Shown here: piece by piece, positions 1 to 8,817 of the stretch | How the letters are laid out: the number at the start of each line of letters is the position of its first letter | How positions within the stretch are numbered: the first letter of the stretch is position 1 | DNA from: Methylotenera sp. | GTDB taxonomy: Bacteria > Pseudomonadota > Gammaproteobacteria > Burkholderiales > Methylophilaceae | Length of the DNA stretch: 32,085 bases | Assembly (NCBI GenBank): GCA_020622105.1 | Contig: JAHRYP010000027.1 | Coordinates: 1-32,085 of the forward strand | Direction of reading: 5' to 3' | The notes under the pieces: generated by a model | What the model was told of the DNA's origin: nothing | The model's input: only the letters and a program-made list of their open reading frames with translations | Databases searched by the model: none | Made by a program: the position numbers and the translations under genes

Positions 1-538
1 CGCTGTTGCCAGAGGTGATGACCGGGGCGATTTCGTCCAGGTCGTTCACCGCCAAAACTATCGTTTCGCTAATTAAATTGGCGGTCGCAAATTCCTGAGC
101 ATCTGCAGCAGAACTATCAAAAGCAAACCCAGAATTAATTAACTCAGTATTAATTCTGACCAAATCAACAAAACCAAAGCCATAAGCATTCGATTGGCCA
201 CCTACACCAGCGGCAGTTTCTTCTAATACTGCATTGATATCTTTGCCATCTTCAATGGCTTTAATTACGGTATCAATCGTAGCAAGGTCAATTGAGCTAT
301 CAAGTCCGTCGGGAACAAATACGCTGGCAAGATCTTCAGTAAAGGCGACTAATTGTTCAGCGCTGATATGGATGATTCGCCCATTGGCAAGCTGTAGATC
401 AACCTCTACCCCACGCGGGGTCTGGATGGTATCGCCGGTCTGGATGCTATCTCCAAGTTGCAAATCTCGCTTTTCTCCATTGCCTAAAATCAATGAAGCT
501 GTGCCTGTCATTCCAACCACTCGTCCGATTAATGCCAT
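1..538 (-). CDS. lapA: LapA-type giant adhesin, N-terminal retention module (partial)
   Basis: The reading frame is open from an ATG at 538 to the window edge, giving 179 residues of the N-terminus; the rest lies outside. It begins MALIGRVVGMTGTASLILG, and residues 1-105 look like the retention module that plugs the outer-membrane TolC-type pore in LapA adhesins. Residues 108-111 are TAAG, the motif that LapG proteases cut between the two alanines to release the adhesin. The region after about residue 125 is low in Lys and rich in Asp/Ala/Asn, as in the extracellular repeats of RTX-type adhesins. LapG, LapD and the LapBC exporter follow within 7 kb, which makes the assignment firm. The Shine-Dalgarno signal is weak (AAGAGAG well upstream). 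The role, known from the family, is c-di-GMP-controlled surface attachment; the identity and number of repeats cannot be seen here. Confidence 0.87.
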   Translation of the reverse strand, partial: MALIGRVVGMTGTASLILGNGEKRDLQLGDSIQTGDTIQTPRGVEVDLQLANGRIIHISAEQLVAFTEDLASVFVPDGLDSSIDLATIDTVIKAIEDGKDINAVLEETAAGVGGQSNAYGFGFVDLVRINTELINSGFAFDSSAADAQEFATANLISETIVLAVNDLDEIAPVITSGNS

Positions 539-757
539 TTTTCGTATCCCGACTCTCTTAGTTTTTTAATCTTACTTTTTTACTGCAATGCCATTAAACC
601 TGTTATTTGTAAACGAATATATTGTACTGATGGCCAATACAGGTAAGATATTGGAAAGCGATAGTTTTTATTGATAAGCACGTGATAGTTTTGAATAACA
701 ATTAATCACAAAAGTCATACCTTAATAACTTTTAAAGTCATTCAGCAATCAAAAAGT

Positions 758-777
758 TACCATTAAATTTAATGGTA
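758..777. promoter_or_regulatory. 20-bp perfect palindrome between lapA and lapG
   Basis: TACCATTAAATTTAATGGTA is a perfect 20-bp palindrome. It lies 25 bp before the lapG start in the 264-bp gap between the divergent lapA and lapG genes. Its symmetry suits a dimeric regulator binding site, but no specific regulator can be named from the sequence. It could also be a fortuitous AT-rich palindrome. Confidence 0.35.
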
Positions 778-802
778 TTCACATTGCATCTATGGAGCAT
801 GA

Positions 803-1504
803 GTGCCTACGGGTTTTAAAATAAATTCAAATATATCGAGACGCATATTCAGCATTACGCTATTAATGATGTTGATGCTGTTTTGTTTTTCTTATATTTT
901 TGCGGCAGGTTATGACTTTGACAAATTAAGCACACTTGCCAGACAGCAATACGGCGAGGAAGCACAAAAAGATATTCAAGAACTGCAGCAATTAGTCTCT
1001 CAACTGAAAACTGCACCAGATGCTGAAAAACTCAAAAAAATAAACGATTTCTTCAATAACAAAATCACTTTTGGCGACGATATTGATATATGGGGCAAGT
1101 CTGATTACTGGTCTACTCCACTTGAGTCTATCGGACGCCAAGCTGGAGACTGTGAAGATTTCAGTATCGCTAAATATATATTTCTAAAAGCAGTCAATAT
1201 TCCTAACAACAAGCTCAGACTTACTTATGTTAAAGCCACACTTAACAACAACGGACAAAGATCAGCAAGAGCGCACATGGTATTAAGCTATTACGCTACA
1301 CCGCAGGCAGAGCCGCTTATTCTGGATAGCCTGGTTACAGAGATTTACCCTGCCTCTGTCAGGAAAGACTTATCCCCTATTTTCAGCTTTAACGACAAAG
1401 GCCTATGGGTCGGCAACAGTGCAAGTCCAAAAGGCGATGCACAGTCACACCTCTCAAGATGGCGCGACGTGCTGTTGCGTATGCAAATGGATGGATTAGA
1501 ATAA
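803..1504 (+). CDS. lapG: LapG, periplasmic cysteine protease of the adhesin (bacterial transglutaminase-like)
   Basis: A protein of 233 aa. In the Pseudomonas system LapG cuts the adhesin N-terminus when c-di-GMP is low, releasing cells from the biofilm. The N-terminus has a basic stretch followed by a hydrophobic segment (about residues 15-34), consistent with a signal peptide or anchor. The catalytic triad is visible as C117 (in GDCED), H158 (in RAHMV) and D175 (in LILDS). The acidic residues flanking the Cys (D116, E118) match the calcium-binding pair described for LapG. The start is GTG at 803, chosen because GGAG at 794-797 sits 5 nt upstream and the preceding ATGs are out of frame. lapD starts 19 nt downstream, so the two are probably one transcript. 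The substrate motif TAAG is present in the divergent adhesin. Confidence 0.92.
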   Translation: MPTGFKINSNISRRIFSITLLMMLMLFCFSYIFAAGYDFDKLSTLARQQYGEEAQKDIQELQQLVSQLKTAPDAEKLKKINDFFNNKITFGDDIDIWGKSDYWSTPLESIGRQAGDCEDFSIAKYIFLKAVNIPNNKLRLTYVKATLNNNGQRSARAHMVLSYYATPQAEPLILDSLVTEIYPASVRKDLSPIFSFNDKGLWVGNSASPKGDAQSHLSRWRDVLLRMQMDGLE

Positions 1505-1523
1505 ATGAAGGTTAGGAATCAAT

Positions 1524-3440
1524 ATGTCTTTAATTAAACAGTTATGGTTAGCAATTATCATTATTTTGTCGCTGGCGTTTGCCGGGGCATTTATTTTGAA
1601 CACGGTAGCCAGCAAACATTATTTCGAGCAGCAATTACAGGCAAAAAATGATGACAATGCCAATACGCTTGCCTTATCAATCACACAGCTGGAAAAAGAC
1701 CCTGTCGCACTGAATCTATTGCTTTCTGCACAATTTGATACCGGCCATTATCGTTATATAGGTTTAGTGGATCCTAGCGGGAAAGTCATTAGTGAGCGCA
1801 TTAACAATACGAGTGTAACCAAAGCGCCGGATTGGTTTGTTAAACTCATCCCGCTACAGTTGCGGCCTGGTGTAGCTGAAATTCAGGATGGATGGTCTCA
1901 ATATGGCACGTTAAAAATAGAAAGCGACTCAAATTTCACTTACGACAAACTATGGGACAACACAATACTAAGCGCACTTTGGGTGTTGTTAATAGGATTT
2001 ATTGGAGGGCTTGCTTGTGGCGAAATTCTGAAGAAAATATTAAAACCGCTTAATGACGTTGTATACCAAGCTGAGTCAATAGGCGAAAGTCGTTTCATTA
2101 CAATCAGCGTGCCTAAAACCAAAGAATTTAAAGCCGTTGTAAATGCAATGAATACACTCTCCAGCCGCGTTAAGAAGACCGTGAGTGAAGAATCTGCGCG
2201 ATTGGATCAGTTACGCCTGGAAAACAATTATGACCATATTACCGGTCTTATGAATCAGGATTATTTTACTAAAAACCTGGATGCAAACATAAGTCACGAA
2301 GAATATTTTCATGAAGGTGCCTTAATTGTTTCCAGACTAACCAATCTGGCTGCTATTGACCAAAAACTTGGCTACCAAGAAACAAACACAATACTAAAAG
2401 TGATTGGCGATACACTAAAAAATACATGTGACAAGCAAGCAGGATTATCAGTCGGCAGGCTAAATGGCACTGACTTTGCTATCTTTTCAAACAAACCGGT
2501 AGACAACTACTCATTTGGCAATCAAATTAAAAAACTACTGGAAAAAATCAGCGTTACCACGGACAAATCAATCACCGTTAACTTTGCTCATGTTGTAACC
2601 CGCGTTACAAATACAGACAGTGCCAGGAAAATGGTCGCACTCAGTAACAAACTTCTGGATCAAATTGGCACAGAACAAAGCAATACGTTGCATGTAATCA
2701 ACCCGAGTGATCTGGATCAATATCAAGATAGTCAGGAAAATGAATGGTTAAACTTACTAACATCAGCGCTGGATAACAAGAGAATCAAACTCGAGAGCTA
2801 TCCTGTGATCAACCAGTCAGGTGATTTAATGCACTTTGAATCACCGGTACGTTTACAACTCAAACCTGATGGCAAGTGGTTCTGCGCTGGCGAGTTTATT
2901 ACCTGGGCAACACGGCTTAATCTCATGGCACGTCTGGATGAACTGGTATTTGAAACGGCTGTTAACTCGATTAATAATGGCGCCCCGGCAATTGGCCTGA
3001 ATGTATCAGCTAGTGCTATGTGCAATCCATCTTTTATAGAAAAAATAGTCAGCACCATTATTGCTCAACCGCATGTTGCCGATAAGCTCTATTTTGAAAT
3101 ACCGGAACAAGATGCTTTTGATCACCTATTTGAATTTCATCATTTTTGCAAACAGACCAGAAGCCTTGGCTGTAAAATCGGTATTGAACACGTCAGCACC
3201 CGCATTTCACGCTTAGGGGAGCTGCATGATATTGGACTACATTACATCAAGATTGACGCTTCAGTCATTCGCGACATTGATAGTAGCGAAGCAAATAAAA
3301 CCTTGCTTCGCGGCCTGTGTATGATTGCACACTCTATTGGCGTCATTGCAATTGCCGAGGGCGTACATACCGAGAATGAAATAGCTGTATTAAAACAAAT
3401 CGGCATAGACGGCATGACTGGGCCGGGTATCAGGATTTAA
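1524..3440 (+). CDS. lapD: LapD, inner-membrane c-di-GMP receptor with degenerate GGDEF-EAL
   Basis: A protein of 638 aa. It controls LapG by inside-out signalling: c-di-GMP bound to the cytoplasmic EAL-like domain makes the periplasmic domain sequester LapG. Transmembrane segments lie near residues 8-29 and 148-168, with a LapD/MoxY-type periplasmic domain between them, including W124 in a DGWSQYG motif comparable to the LapG-contacting Trp of Pseudomonas LapD. A HAMP segment (about 170-222) follows. The GGDEF site reads NGTDF (314-318) and the EAL site reads ESPVR (439-443). The catalytic DDFG is replaced by EHVS (555-558). The protein should therefore bind but neither make nor break c-di-GMP. 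It is co-oriented with lapG, and a hairpin follows the stop. Confidence 0.92.
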   Translation: MSLIKQLWLAIIIILSLAFAGAFILNTVASKHYFEQQLQAKNDDNANTLALSITQLEKDPVALNLLLSAQFDTGHYRYIGLVDPSGKVISERINNTSVTKAPDWFVKLIPLQLRPGVAEIQDGWSQYGTLKIESDSNFTYDKLWDNTILSALWVLLIGFIGGLACGEILKKILKPLNDVVYQAESIGESRFITISVPKTKEFKAVVNAMNTLSSRVKKTVSEESARLDQLRLENNYDHITGLMNQDYFTKNLDANISHEEYFHEGALIVSRLTNLAAIDQKLGYQETNTILKVIGDTLKNTCDKQAGLSVGRLNGTDFAIFSNKPVDNYSFGNQIKKLLEKISVTTDKSITVNFAHVVTRVTNTDSARKMVALSNKLLDQIGTEQSNTLHVINPSDLDQYQDSQENEWLNLLTSALDNKRIKLESYPVINQSGDLMHFESPVRLQLKPDGKWFCAGEFITWATRLNLMARLDELVFETAVNSINNGAPAIGLNVSASAMCNPSFIEKIVSTIIAQPHVADKLYFEIPEQDAFDHLFEFHHFCKQTRSLGCKIGIEHVSTRISRLGELHDIGLHYIKIDASVIRDIDSSEANKTLLRGLCMIAHSIGVIAIAEGVHTENEIAVLKQIGIDGMTGPGIRI

Positions 3441-3476
3441 AGAGCAACTAAAAGCTAGGCATAAGCTTCTACCCTT

Positions 3477-3514
3477 AAAAAAACAAAGCCAGAGCTTGTA
3501 GATCAGGCTTTGTT
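3477..3514 (-). terminator. Rho-independent terminator of the lapB-lapC-regulator operon
   Basis: AACAAAGCC (3482-3490) and GGCTTTGTT (3506-3514) form a perfect 9-bp stem with a 15-nt loop. On the minus strand the stem runs into seven consecutive T (A run at 3477-3483 on the plus strand), the classical intrinsic-terminator layout, 13 nt after the regulator stop codon. On the plus strand it follows the lapD stop, but the T tail is short, so termination there would be weaker. Confidence 0.75.
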
Positions 3515-3526
3515 ATAAATCCAGCT

Positions 3527-4158
3527 TTATTTTTTATTTAGCATCAGCGCCAATTGCAGCCGGTCTTTCACGCCGAGGCGCTCAAAACTTTTTGCCAGAT
3601 GCGCCTTAACTGTACGCTCAGTAATATCTAGTGCACGTGCAATTTCTTTATTGCTTAAACCTTTAGAGGCTTCAATAGCGACTTCTTTTTCGCGGCTGGT
3701 TAAACGACCTAGCAACTCCTCAACCAGTTCAGATCGGTTGCCTGTCAATTTTACTGATGTTTCAATCAGGCGTTTTAAAAGCTGCTGCCCAAGCCATATG
3801 CCGCCATGGTTAATGACCGTGCGGATTTCTTAAGCATCTCCGGTGCAGAATAAGCGTGTGCATAACCCATGGCACCTGCGCTTAAAGCCTGCAATGTCTC
3901 AGCATGACTGGGAGTGTTTGCCAGCACTACGACTTTTGCGTCCGGGTAACTTTGCAACAGTTTTGCAATTGCCGCAGGTAGCAAATCCTTTTGGCTATTA
4001 TTGATGTGCAACCAGAATATCAAAGCTGCGCTATAGCTGGCAACAATCTCTAAATTGGAACTGACTTCTAGAACATCTTTAACTAATAATGCATCTGGAA
4101 AAGCTTCTGCCCAACCGCTAATAAGCTTCGGCAATGTACTAACAAATATATCCTGCAT
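3527..4158 (-). pseudogene. LuxR-type response regulator with degenerate receiver, interrupted by a frameshift
   Basis: Two frames together make one regulator of about 210 aa. The upstream part (4158 to 3775) is a receiver-like domain that ends early at a TAA. The downstream part (to 3527) is a LuxR/FixJ helix-turn-helix with LTSREKEVAIEA and NKEIARALDITERTVKAHL. The second frame is already coding before its first ATG (GGIWLGQQLLKRLI), so the break lies near 3826-3831. Adding one A to the AAA run there would join the frames as EMLKKIRTVINHGGIWLG. The receiver lacks an Asp at the usual phosphorylation position (IFWLHIN, residues 47-53), so it may not be phosphorylated even if intact. The gene starts immediately after the lapC stop, which suggests control of the adhesin operon. 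It could be a true mutation or a one-base sequence error. Confidence 0.75.
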
Positions 4159-5571
4159 TTATCTCTCACTGAAAGCGTATGACTTCGCTTTTAATACCGG
4201 TTTTAGCAAATAGGAAAGGATCGTTTTTTTACCGGTCATAATATCAACCTGGGCCACCATACCGGGAATAATCGGCAAATCCTTACCAAGACTGGACTTC
4301 AGTGTGCGTACTCTCACCAGATAATAGGCATTCCCCTCTTCATCTACGATAGAGTCTGCTGCAATATTCTCAACCACTGCATCCAAGGCACCATAAATGC
4401 TGTAATCATAAGCCGTTAACTTGACGACTGCTGGCTGCAACACACGAATGAAAGCAATGTCTTTGATCTGGATTTTAGTTTCAAGAATCAGCGCATCATC
4501 GGTAGGTACAACCTCCAGCACTTCTTTTCCGGGCTGAATCACACCGCCAACCGTATTAAAAAACAAGCGGCTGACTTTACCGTTTACCGGCGATTTCAAG
4601 GTGGTCTGGTTCACTTTATCCTGCAGCGAAACACTGACTTCTGACAGGCTGTTCAAACGCGCGGTCACATCGTTCAGCTCGGTACGCACTTTACTTTTAA
4701 AGTTCTGTTCTACTTCACTGATTTTACGACGTGCCTCGCCAATAGCGCTCTGAATCCTACCGATCTGCGCGCGTGACTGGTCAATATCCCCTCTGGCTCT
4801 GGTAGCCTCACGCTCCAGTTTCAGAATGTCGATTTCTGACACAGCACCACTGGCTAATAAAGGTTTATTAGCAGCGAGTTCCTTATTAGCAGATTCATAA
4901 TTTTTTTCTGCGATTTCCTTTTTATACTGAACTTCCAGCAATTCTTTCTCACGCTGCACCATCTGGTTGCGTGCAATTTCAATGGCCGATGCTAATTCTT
5001 CCTGACTGGAAAGGTATAGGGCATATTCCTGATCATAAACTTCCGGCGCTTCACTACGCACTTCAGGAGGTGGCGTAAAGGGTTTATCTTCGGCTAAAGA
5101 CCTGAGTCTGGACTGTTTGGCGAGAAACGCCAGATACTGCGCCTGATTTTCCCGTAAGGAAGAAACGGCACGGGTTTCATCAATACGAATCAGTGGACTA
5201 CCAACAGTCACTGTCTGGCCTTCATGCACTAAAATCTCGGAAACAATACCGCCATCCAGCGACTGAATCACCTGCACTTGCTTGGATGGAATCACCCGCC
5301 CTTCGCCCCTTGTCACTTCATCCACCTTGGCAAACGATGCCCACAGTATCAGTGCTACCAACACAATCGCAATTGCATACAGCAGTAGTTTGGCTTTTAC
5401 CGGTGTTTGTTCCAGTATCGCCAGATCTGCTTCATCCTGCCAATGCAAATCTTCTCTAGTTTCAGTAGGTACAGTACGGTCAATAAAATAGTAAATAGGC
5501 TTAGTAAGCCAAGTCTGGCTCTTCAGAACACGATTCAGAGTTCCTAGCTTGTCAAACAACTTCTCACTCAT
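4159..5571 (-). CDS. lapC: LapC, HlyD-family membrane fusion protein of type I secretion
   Basis: A protein of 470 aa, the periplasmic adaptor joining the inner-membrane ABC transporter to an outer-membrane TolC-type channel (not in this window) for adhesin export. A cytoplasmic N-terminus of about 60 residues precedes one membrane helix (about 61-80). A lipoyl-like half follows (about 89-131, with GEGRVIPSKQVQVIQSLDGG), then a long Glu/Arg/Ala-rich coiled-coil hairpin (about 135-325). The second lipoyl half and beta-barrel end with the typical LPIIPGMVAQVDIMTGKKTI near 435-455. Its ATG overlaps the lapB stop as ATGA, indicating translational coupling. The downstream regulator begins directly after its stop. 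Length and layout are usual for the family. Confidence 0.92.
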   Translation of the reverse strand: MSEKLFDKLGTLNRVLKSQTWLTKPIYYFIDRTVPTETREDLHWQDEADLAILEQTPVKAKLLLYAIAIVLVALILWASFAKVDEVTRGEGRVIPSKQVQVIQSLDGGIVSEILVHEGQTVTVGSPLIRIDETRAVSSLRENQAQYLAFLAKQSRLRSLAEDKPFTPPPEVRSEAPEVYDQEYALYLSSQEELASAIEIARNQMVQREKELLEVQYKKEIAEKNYESANKELAANKPLLASGAVSEIDILKLEREATRARGDIDQSRAQIGRIQSAIGEARRKISEVEQNFKSKVRTELNDVTARLNSLSEVSVSLQDKVNQTTLKSPVNGKVSRLFFNTVGGVIQPGKEVLEVVPTDDALILETKIQIKDIAFIRVLQPAVVKLTAYDYSIYGALDAVVENIAADSIVDEEGNAYYLVRVRTLKSSLGKDLPIIPGMVAQVDIMTGKKTILSYLLKPVLKAKSYAFSER

Positions 5572-7721
5572 AGCGCCTTACCTATCTTGCCGTTTCTCAA
5601 AGCATCAGTTACTTGATCTTTAGGGCCGTCAGCCACGATTCTGCCGGAATCAATCACAATAATTCTACTCACCAAGTCATACAAAGAAGAGCGATGCGAA
5701 ATCAGCACCAGCGTTTTATTTTTAGTCGCTTCAACCAGTCTGCGCTTAATCGCCTCTTCACCGGAATGATCCATCGCACTGGTTGGCTCATCCAATAACA
5801 GTATTGCGGGTTTTGAAATAAAGGCACGGGCAATGCCAACACCCTGTTTCTGTCCGCCGGACAAGGTCTCGCCACGTTCACCGATCAGCATATCAAAGCC
5901 TTTAGGATGTGCATTCACGAACTCATCAATCCCGCCGACATGCGCCGCTGCCAGCACAGTGGAATCATCTACATGCGGAGACGAAATTGTGATGTTGTCG
6001 CGCATTGATCCATAAAACAGCTGCGTATCCTGCTGCACATAACCTACACAGCGCCTCAATTCAGCAGGGTCAATCTGGCGTGCATCAATACCGTCAATCA
6101 GAATCGCACCTGCAGTAGGCTGATACAAACCCAGTATTAATTTATGAATTGTAGTTTTACCTGAACCCATACGACCTAATATCGCCGCATGTTCACCGGC
6201 TTTAATCTTGAAAGATACCTTTGTTAATGCATCTTCTTCTGCACCTGGGTAGCGGAATGAAACTTCCCTGAATTCAATATCGCCGTTAAACACAGGCCTA
6301 GACAGGAATGCACTATCAAGCGGACGCTCAACCGGACGGTTCATAATCTCATCAAGCGAAGTTAAAGACGTTGCTGCATTATGATATTGCGTCAGCAAAC
6401 CGGCTGTCTGCGCAACCGGCACCAGCGCACGTGAAGCCAGCATGGAGCATGCAATCAAGCCACCCATGGTGAGTTCACCGTTAATCACCAGATAAACGCC
6501 CAGCACTACAATCGCAACGGTAATCAACTGCTGTATGCTGGTTGCACCATTGTTGATAGAGGTAGTCAGCAAACGTAACTTACTGCTGACTTCCGTCAGA
6601 AAATGCGAACTATGTTCCCACTTGCGCTGCATTTGCCCTTCAATACCCAGCGCCTTTACCGTCTCAAGCCCGACCAGGCTTTCAATCAATGTTGCATTGC
6701 GAATTGCGCTGGCGCGATACATCGTTTCTGACAAATCATGCATTTTTGTCTGCACGCTGAATGAATAAATTAAAATCACCATGGCGCCCAGCAGCACCGG
6801 AATAATCATCGGCCACGCGATCCAGGCAATCACGCCGACAAAGATCAGACCAAATGGGATGTCGATAAATGTCGTAATAGTGGCAGATGTGATGAAATCA
6901 CGGACAGTCTCAAAAGAGCGCAGGTTGTTGGCAAACGAGCCTACTGAATTAGGGCGCTGCTCCAGACGGATGCCTAATACATGCTCCATGATACGCCTGG
7001 TCAGTTTCACATCAATTCTGGTGCTGGCCCAATCAAGAAAATAAGCACGCATGGTACGCAGCACTAAATCGCCGACTACAATCAGTGCGATACCGATTGC
7101 CATTACCCATAAAGTTTCTGTAGCGCGATTTGGCAAAACCCGATCGTAAACATTCATGGTAAAAAGCGGCATTGCTAACGCAAACATATTCACGACAAAA
7201 GCGGCAACCATAATGTCACGGTAAATGCGGCTATTCTCTGCCAGAGAACCCCAGAACCAATGCTGAAGGCGCACCTTACCAACACTAGGTGCGCGCTGGT
7301 CAAATACATATTTCAGTTTAGCAACAATGAGATAACCCAAACTTCTCTCAGCCAGCTCGCTGAGTGGAATCATCAACTCAGCTTCACCGAGCTCTGGATA
7401 AATAACACCCGCCTGATTATTTGCCGGATCTAATTTAGTAACTACGCAGGCTTGTTCATCTTTAAGCAGCAGAATAGCTGGCAGAAATTCACGTCTGATT
7501 TCAGTGAGCGGCTTTTTTAAAACAGTGACAGCCAAGTTAACGCGATCCGCTGATCGCTTCAGCAGTTCCGGTGTCATCTTGCCATCACGCAACGGCAACC
7601 CGGACACCAATGCATCTTTAGAGGTTGCTACACCATAGAGGCGACAAATCAACGCCAGACTATCTAGTAGAGAGTCAGCCACGCCATCATTTTTTAATTG
7701 GTCTAAGCCTTCAATACTCAT
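5568..7721 (-). CDS. lapB: LapB, type I secretion ABC transporter with C39-like domain
   Basis: A protein of 717 aa, the ATP-driven exporter of the giant adhesin. The N-terminal C39-like domain (about 10-135) has Ser where a C39 peptidase has its catalytic Cys (ADSLLDSLALI), so it should bind but not cleave the substrate, as in LapB/HlyB-type exporters. The membrane domain spans about 165-440. The nucleotide-binding domain has Walker A GRMGSGKTT (516-524), signature LSGGQ (620-624), Walker B LLLDEP (641-646) and switch His H676. The signature is followed by KQGVGIARAF, so a Gly replaces the usual R/Q. It is the first gene of the lapB-lapC-regulator operon, divergent from an orphan response regulator across a 254-bp gap. 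AGGA lies just before the ATG. Confidence 0.93.
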   Translation of the reverse strand: MSIEGLDQLKNDGVADSLLDSLALICRLYGVATSKDALVSGLPLRDGKMTPELLKRSADRVNLAVTVLKKPLTEIRREFLPAILLLKDEQACVVTKLDPANNQAGVIYPELGEAELMIPLSELAERSLGYLIVAKLKYVFDQRAPSVGKVRLQHWFWGSLAENSRIYRDIMVAAFVVNMFALAMPLFTMNVYDRVLPNRATETLWVMAIGIALIVVGDLVLRTMRAYFLDWASTRIDVKLTRRIMEHVLGIRLEQRPNSVGSFANNLRSFETVRDFITSATITTFIDIPFGLIFVGVIAWIAWPMIIPVLLGAMVILIYSFSVQTKMHDLSETMYRASAIRNATLIESLVGLETVKALGIEGQMQRKWEHSSHFLTEVSSKLRLLTTSINNGATSIQQLITVAIVVLGVYLVINGELTMGGLIACSMLASRALVPVAQTAGLLTQYHNAATSLTSLDEIMNRPVERPLDSAFLSRPVFNGDIEFREVSFRYPGAEEDALTKVSFKIKAGEHAAILGRMGSGKTTIHKLILGLYQPTAGAILIDGIDARQIDPAELRRCVGYVQQDTQLFYGSMRDNITISSPHVDDSTVLAAAHVGGIDEFVNAHPKGFDMLIGERGETLSGGQKQGVGIARAFISKPAILLLDEPTSAMDHSGEEAIKRRLVEATKNKTLVLISHRSSLYDLVSRIIVIDSGRIVADGPKDQVTDALRNGKIGKAL

Positions 7722-7907
7722 CCATCCTGCCTTCTATTTATTATCTTCTGAGTTCATTATCTGCTTAGCAGTATGTTTATTCAAATTAATATTGCAAATA
7801 GCGTGCCTATCTAAATATTCTAACGAATAAACCTTATGCAAGCACCTAGCTAATTGCACTTATTTTCAGTGATATTGAGATTATTAAAATTAACAAATAT
7901 ACATAGC

Positions 7908-7938
7908 ATGACACAATTTTAAAAACCGACGCTATAAT
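7908..7938 (+). promoter_or_regulatory. Candidate sigma-70 promoter of the orphan response regulator
   Basis: A consensus -10 box TATAAT lies at 7933-7938, about 37 bp before the ATG at 7976. The best -35 candidate is ATGACA at 7908-7913, giving a long 19-bp spacer. The -10 match is strong and the -35 is weak, so the promoter may need an activator. Confidence 0.35.
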
Positions 7939-7975
7939 CCATATCAAGCGCTATTCACATTGTGAAGAAATCAAT

Positions 7976-8593
7976 ATGACTATTTCAGAAGCCAAGGTTT
8001 TTATTGTAGATGATGACTGTGCTGTAAGAGATTCTCTCATGCTTATGATTGAGCAGGAAGGAATCAAAGTAGGCACCTACAGCAATGGTGAGGACTTTCT
8101 GAATGCCTGCTGCAAAGACGCCTGTGGCTGCGCAATACTCGATATACGCATGCCGGGCATGGATGGCATGCAGCTGCAACAGGAGCTGAACCGGCGTAAT
8201 ATTAAGTTACCGATCATCTTTCTCACCGGCCACGGTGATATTCCACTAAGTGTCAAGGCCGTAAAAGCCGGTGCTGTTGATTTTCTAACTAAACCTGTTA
8301 CACGTGAGAATCTGCTGCTATCGGTAAGATCGGCAATTTTAGAAAGTCAGCGACTCATTACCCAACTGGCCAACGGTCAGGATGCAAAATCAAAACTGGC
8401 AGATTTAACCGAGCGTGAGCGTGAAGTCATGGCGCTCGCAGTAGCTGGCTCTCCTAATAAAGAAATTGCACGGCGTCTGGGTATCAGCCACCGCACCGTA
8501 GAAATTCATAAATCAAAAATCATGCATAAAACCGGCGCTACCAACTTGCTTGATCTGGCAAGGATCGCCAATGAAGGTCGATTACTGGAATAG
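7976..8593 (+). CDS. FixJ/NarL-type response regulator, orphan
   Basis: A protein of 205 aa with a receiver domain (about 6-120) followed by a LuxR-type DNA-binding domain (about 140-200). The acidic pocket DDD (12-14), phospho-acceptor D56 (in AILDIRMPGMDG), T84 and K106 are all present, so the receiver looks functional. The HTH contains LTEREREVMALAVAG and SPNKEIARRLGISHRTVEIHK, as in FixJ, TodT and TtrR. No histidine kinase lies nearby, so its partner is unknown. It diverges from lapB and may regulate the Lap genes or the downstream amr cluster; position alone supports this. The start is ATG with GAAG upstream. Confidence 0.88.
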   Translation: MTISEAKVFIVDDDCAVRDSLMLMIEQEGIKVGTYSNGEDFLNACCKDACGCAILDIRMPGMDGMQLQQELNRRNIKLPIIFLTGHGDIPLSVKAVKAGAVDFLTKPVTRENLLLSVRSAILESQRLITQLANGQDAKSKLADLTEREREVMALAVAGSPNKEIARRLGISHRTVEIHKSKIMHKTGATNLLDLARIANEGRLLE

Positions 8594-8630
8594 TTTTTTT
8601 AATTAAACCAACCGTAATTTAACTTCTACC

Positions 8631-8652
8631 TATAAGTGTTCGCGCGGATTAT
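8631..8652 (+). repeat. 22-bp sequence shared with 15575-15596
   Basis: This segment and 15575-15596 match at 20 of 22 positions and share the core TCGCGCGGATTAT. Both copies are in the same orientation in intergenic DNA upstream of genes of the accessory block (amrB and the nitroreductase). It may be a shared regulatory site or a dispersed repeat; two copies cannot distinguish these. Confidence 0.4.
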
Positions 8653-8721
8653 CCCGCATCTCCGTTTTTGCTACATTAATAACCATAGATAGCCTTTGAA
8701 TTTCGAAACTGATGTTTAAGC

Positions 8722-8769
8722 ATACGCTGGTTTGACTATGCACTGGTTTAACCATGCGTGGGTTTAATT
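8722..8769 (+). repeat. Three imperfect 16-bp tandem repeats upstream of amrB
   Basis: Three consecutive 16-bp units, ATACGCTGGTTTGACT, ATGCACTGGTTTAACC and ATGCGTGGGTTTAATT, share the pattern ATxC...GGTTTxAxx. They end 48 bp before the amrB start. The middle unit contains the palindrome GGTTTAACC. The arrangement resembles an iterated binding site spaced at about 1.5 helical turns. No known regulator motif was recognised. Confidence 0.6.
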
Positions 8770-8817
8770 ATAAAAGCTGTTTCGCTAATGCATTTCTTAA
8801 GCTTAATGGAGGGCTGA

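Noticed and set aside
234-569. 111-aa open frame on the plus strand
   Set aside because: It is antisense to the well-supported adhesin N-terminus on the minus strand.
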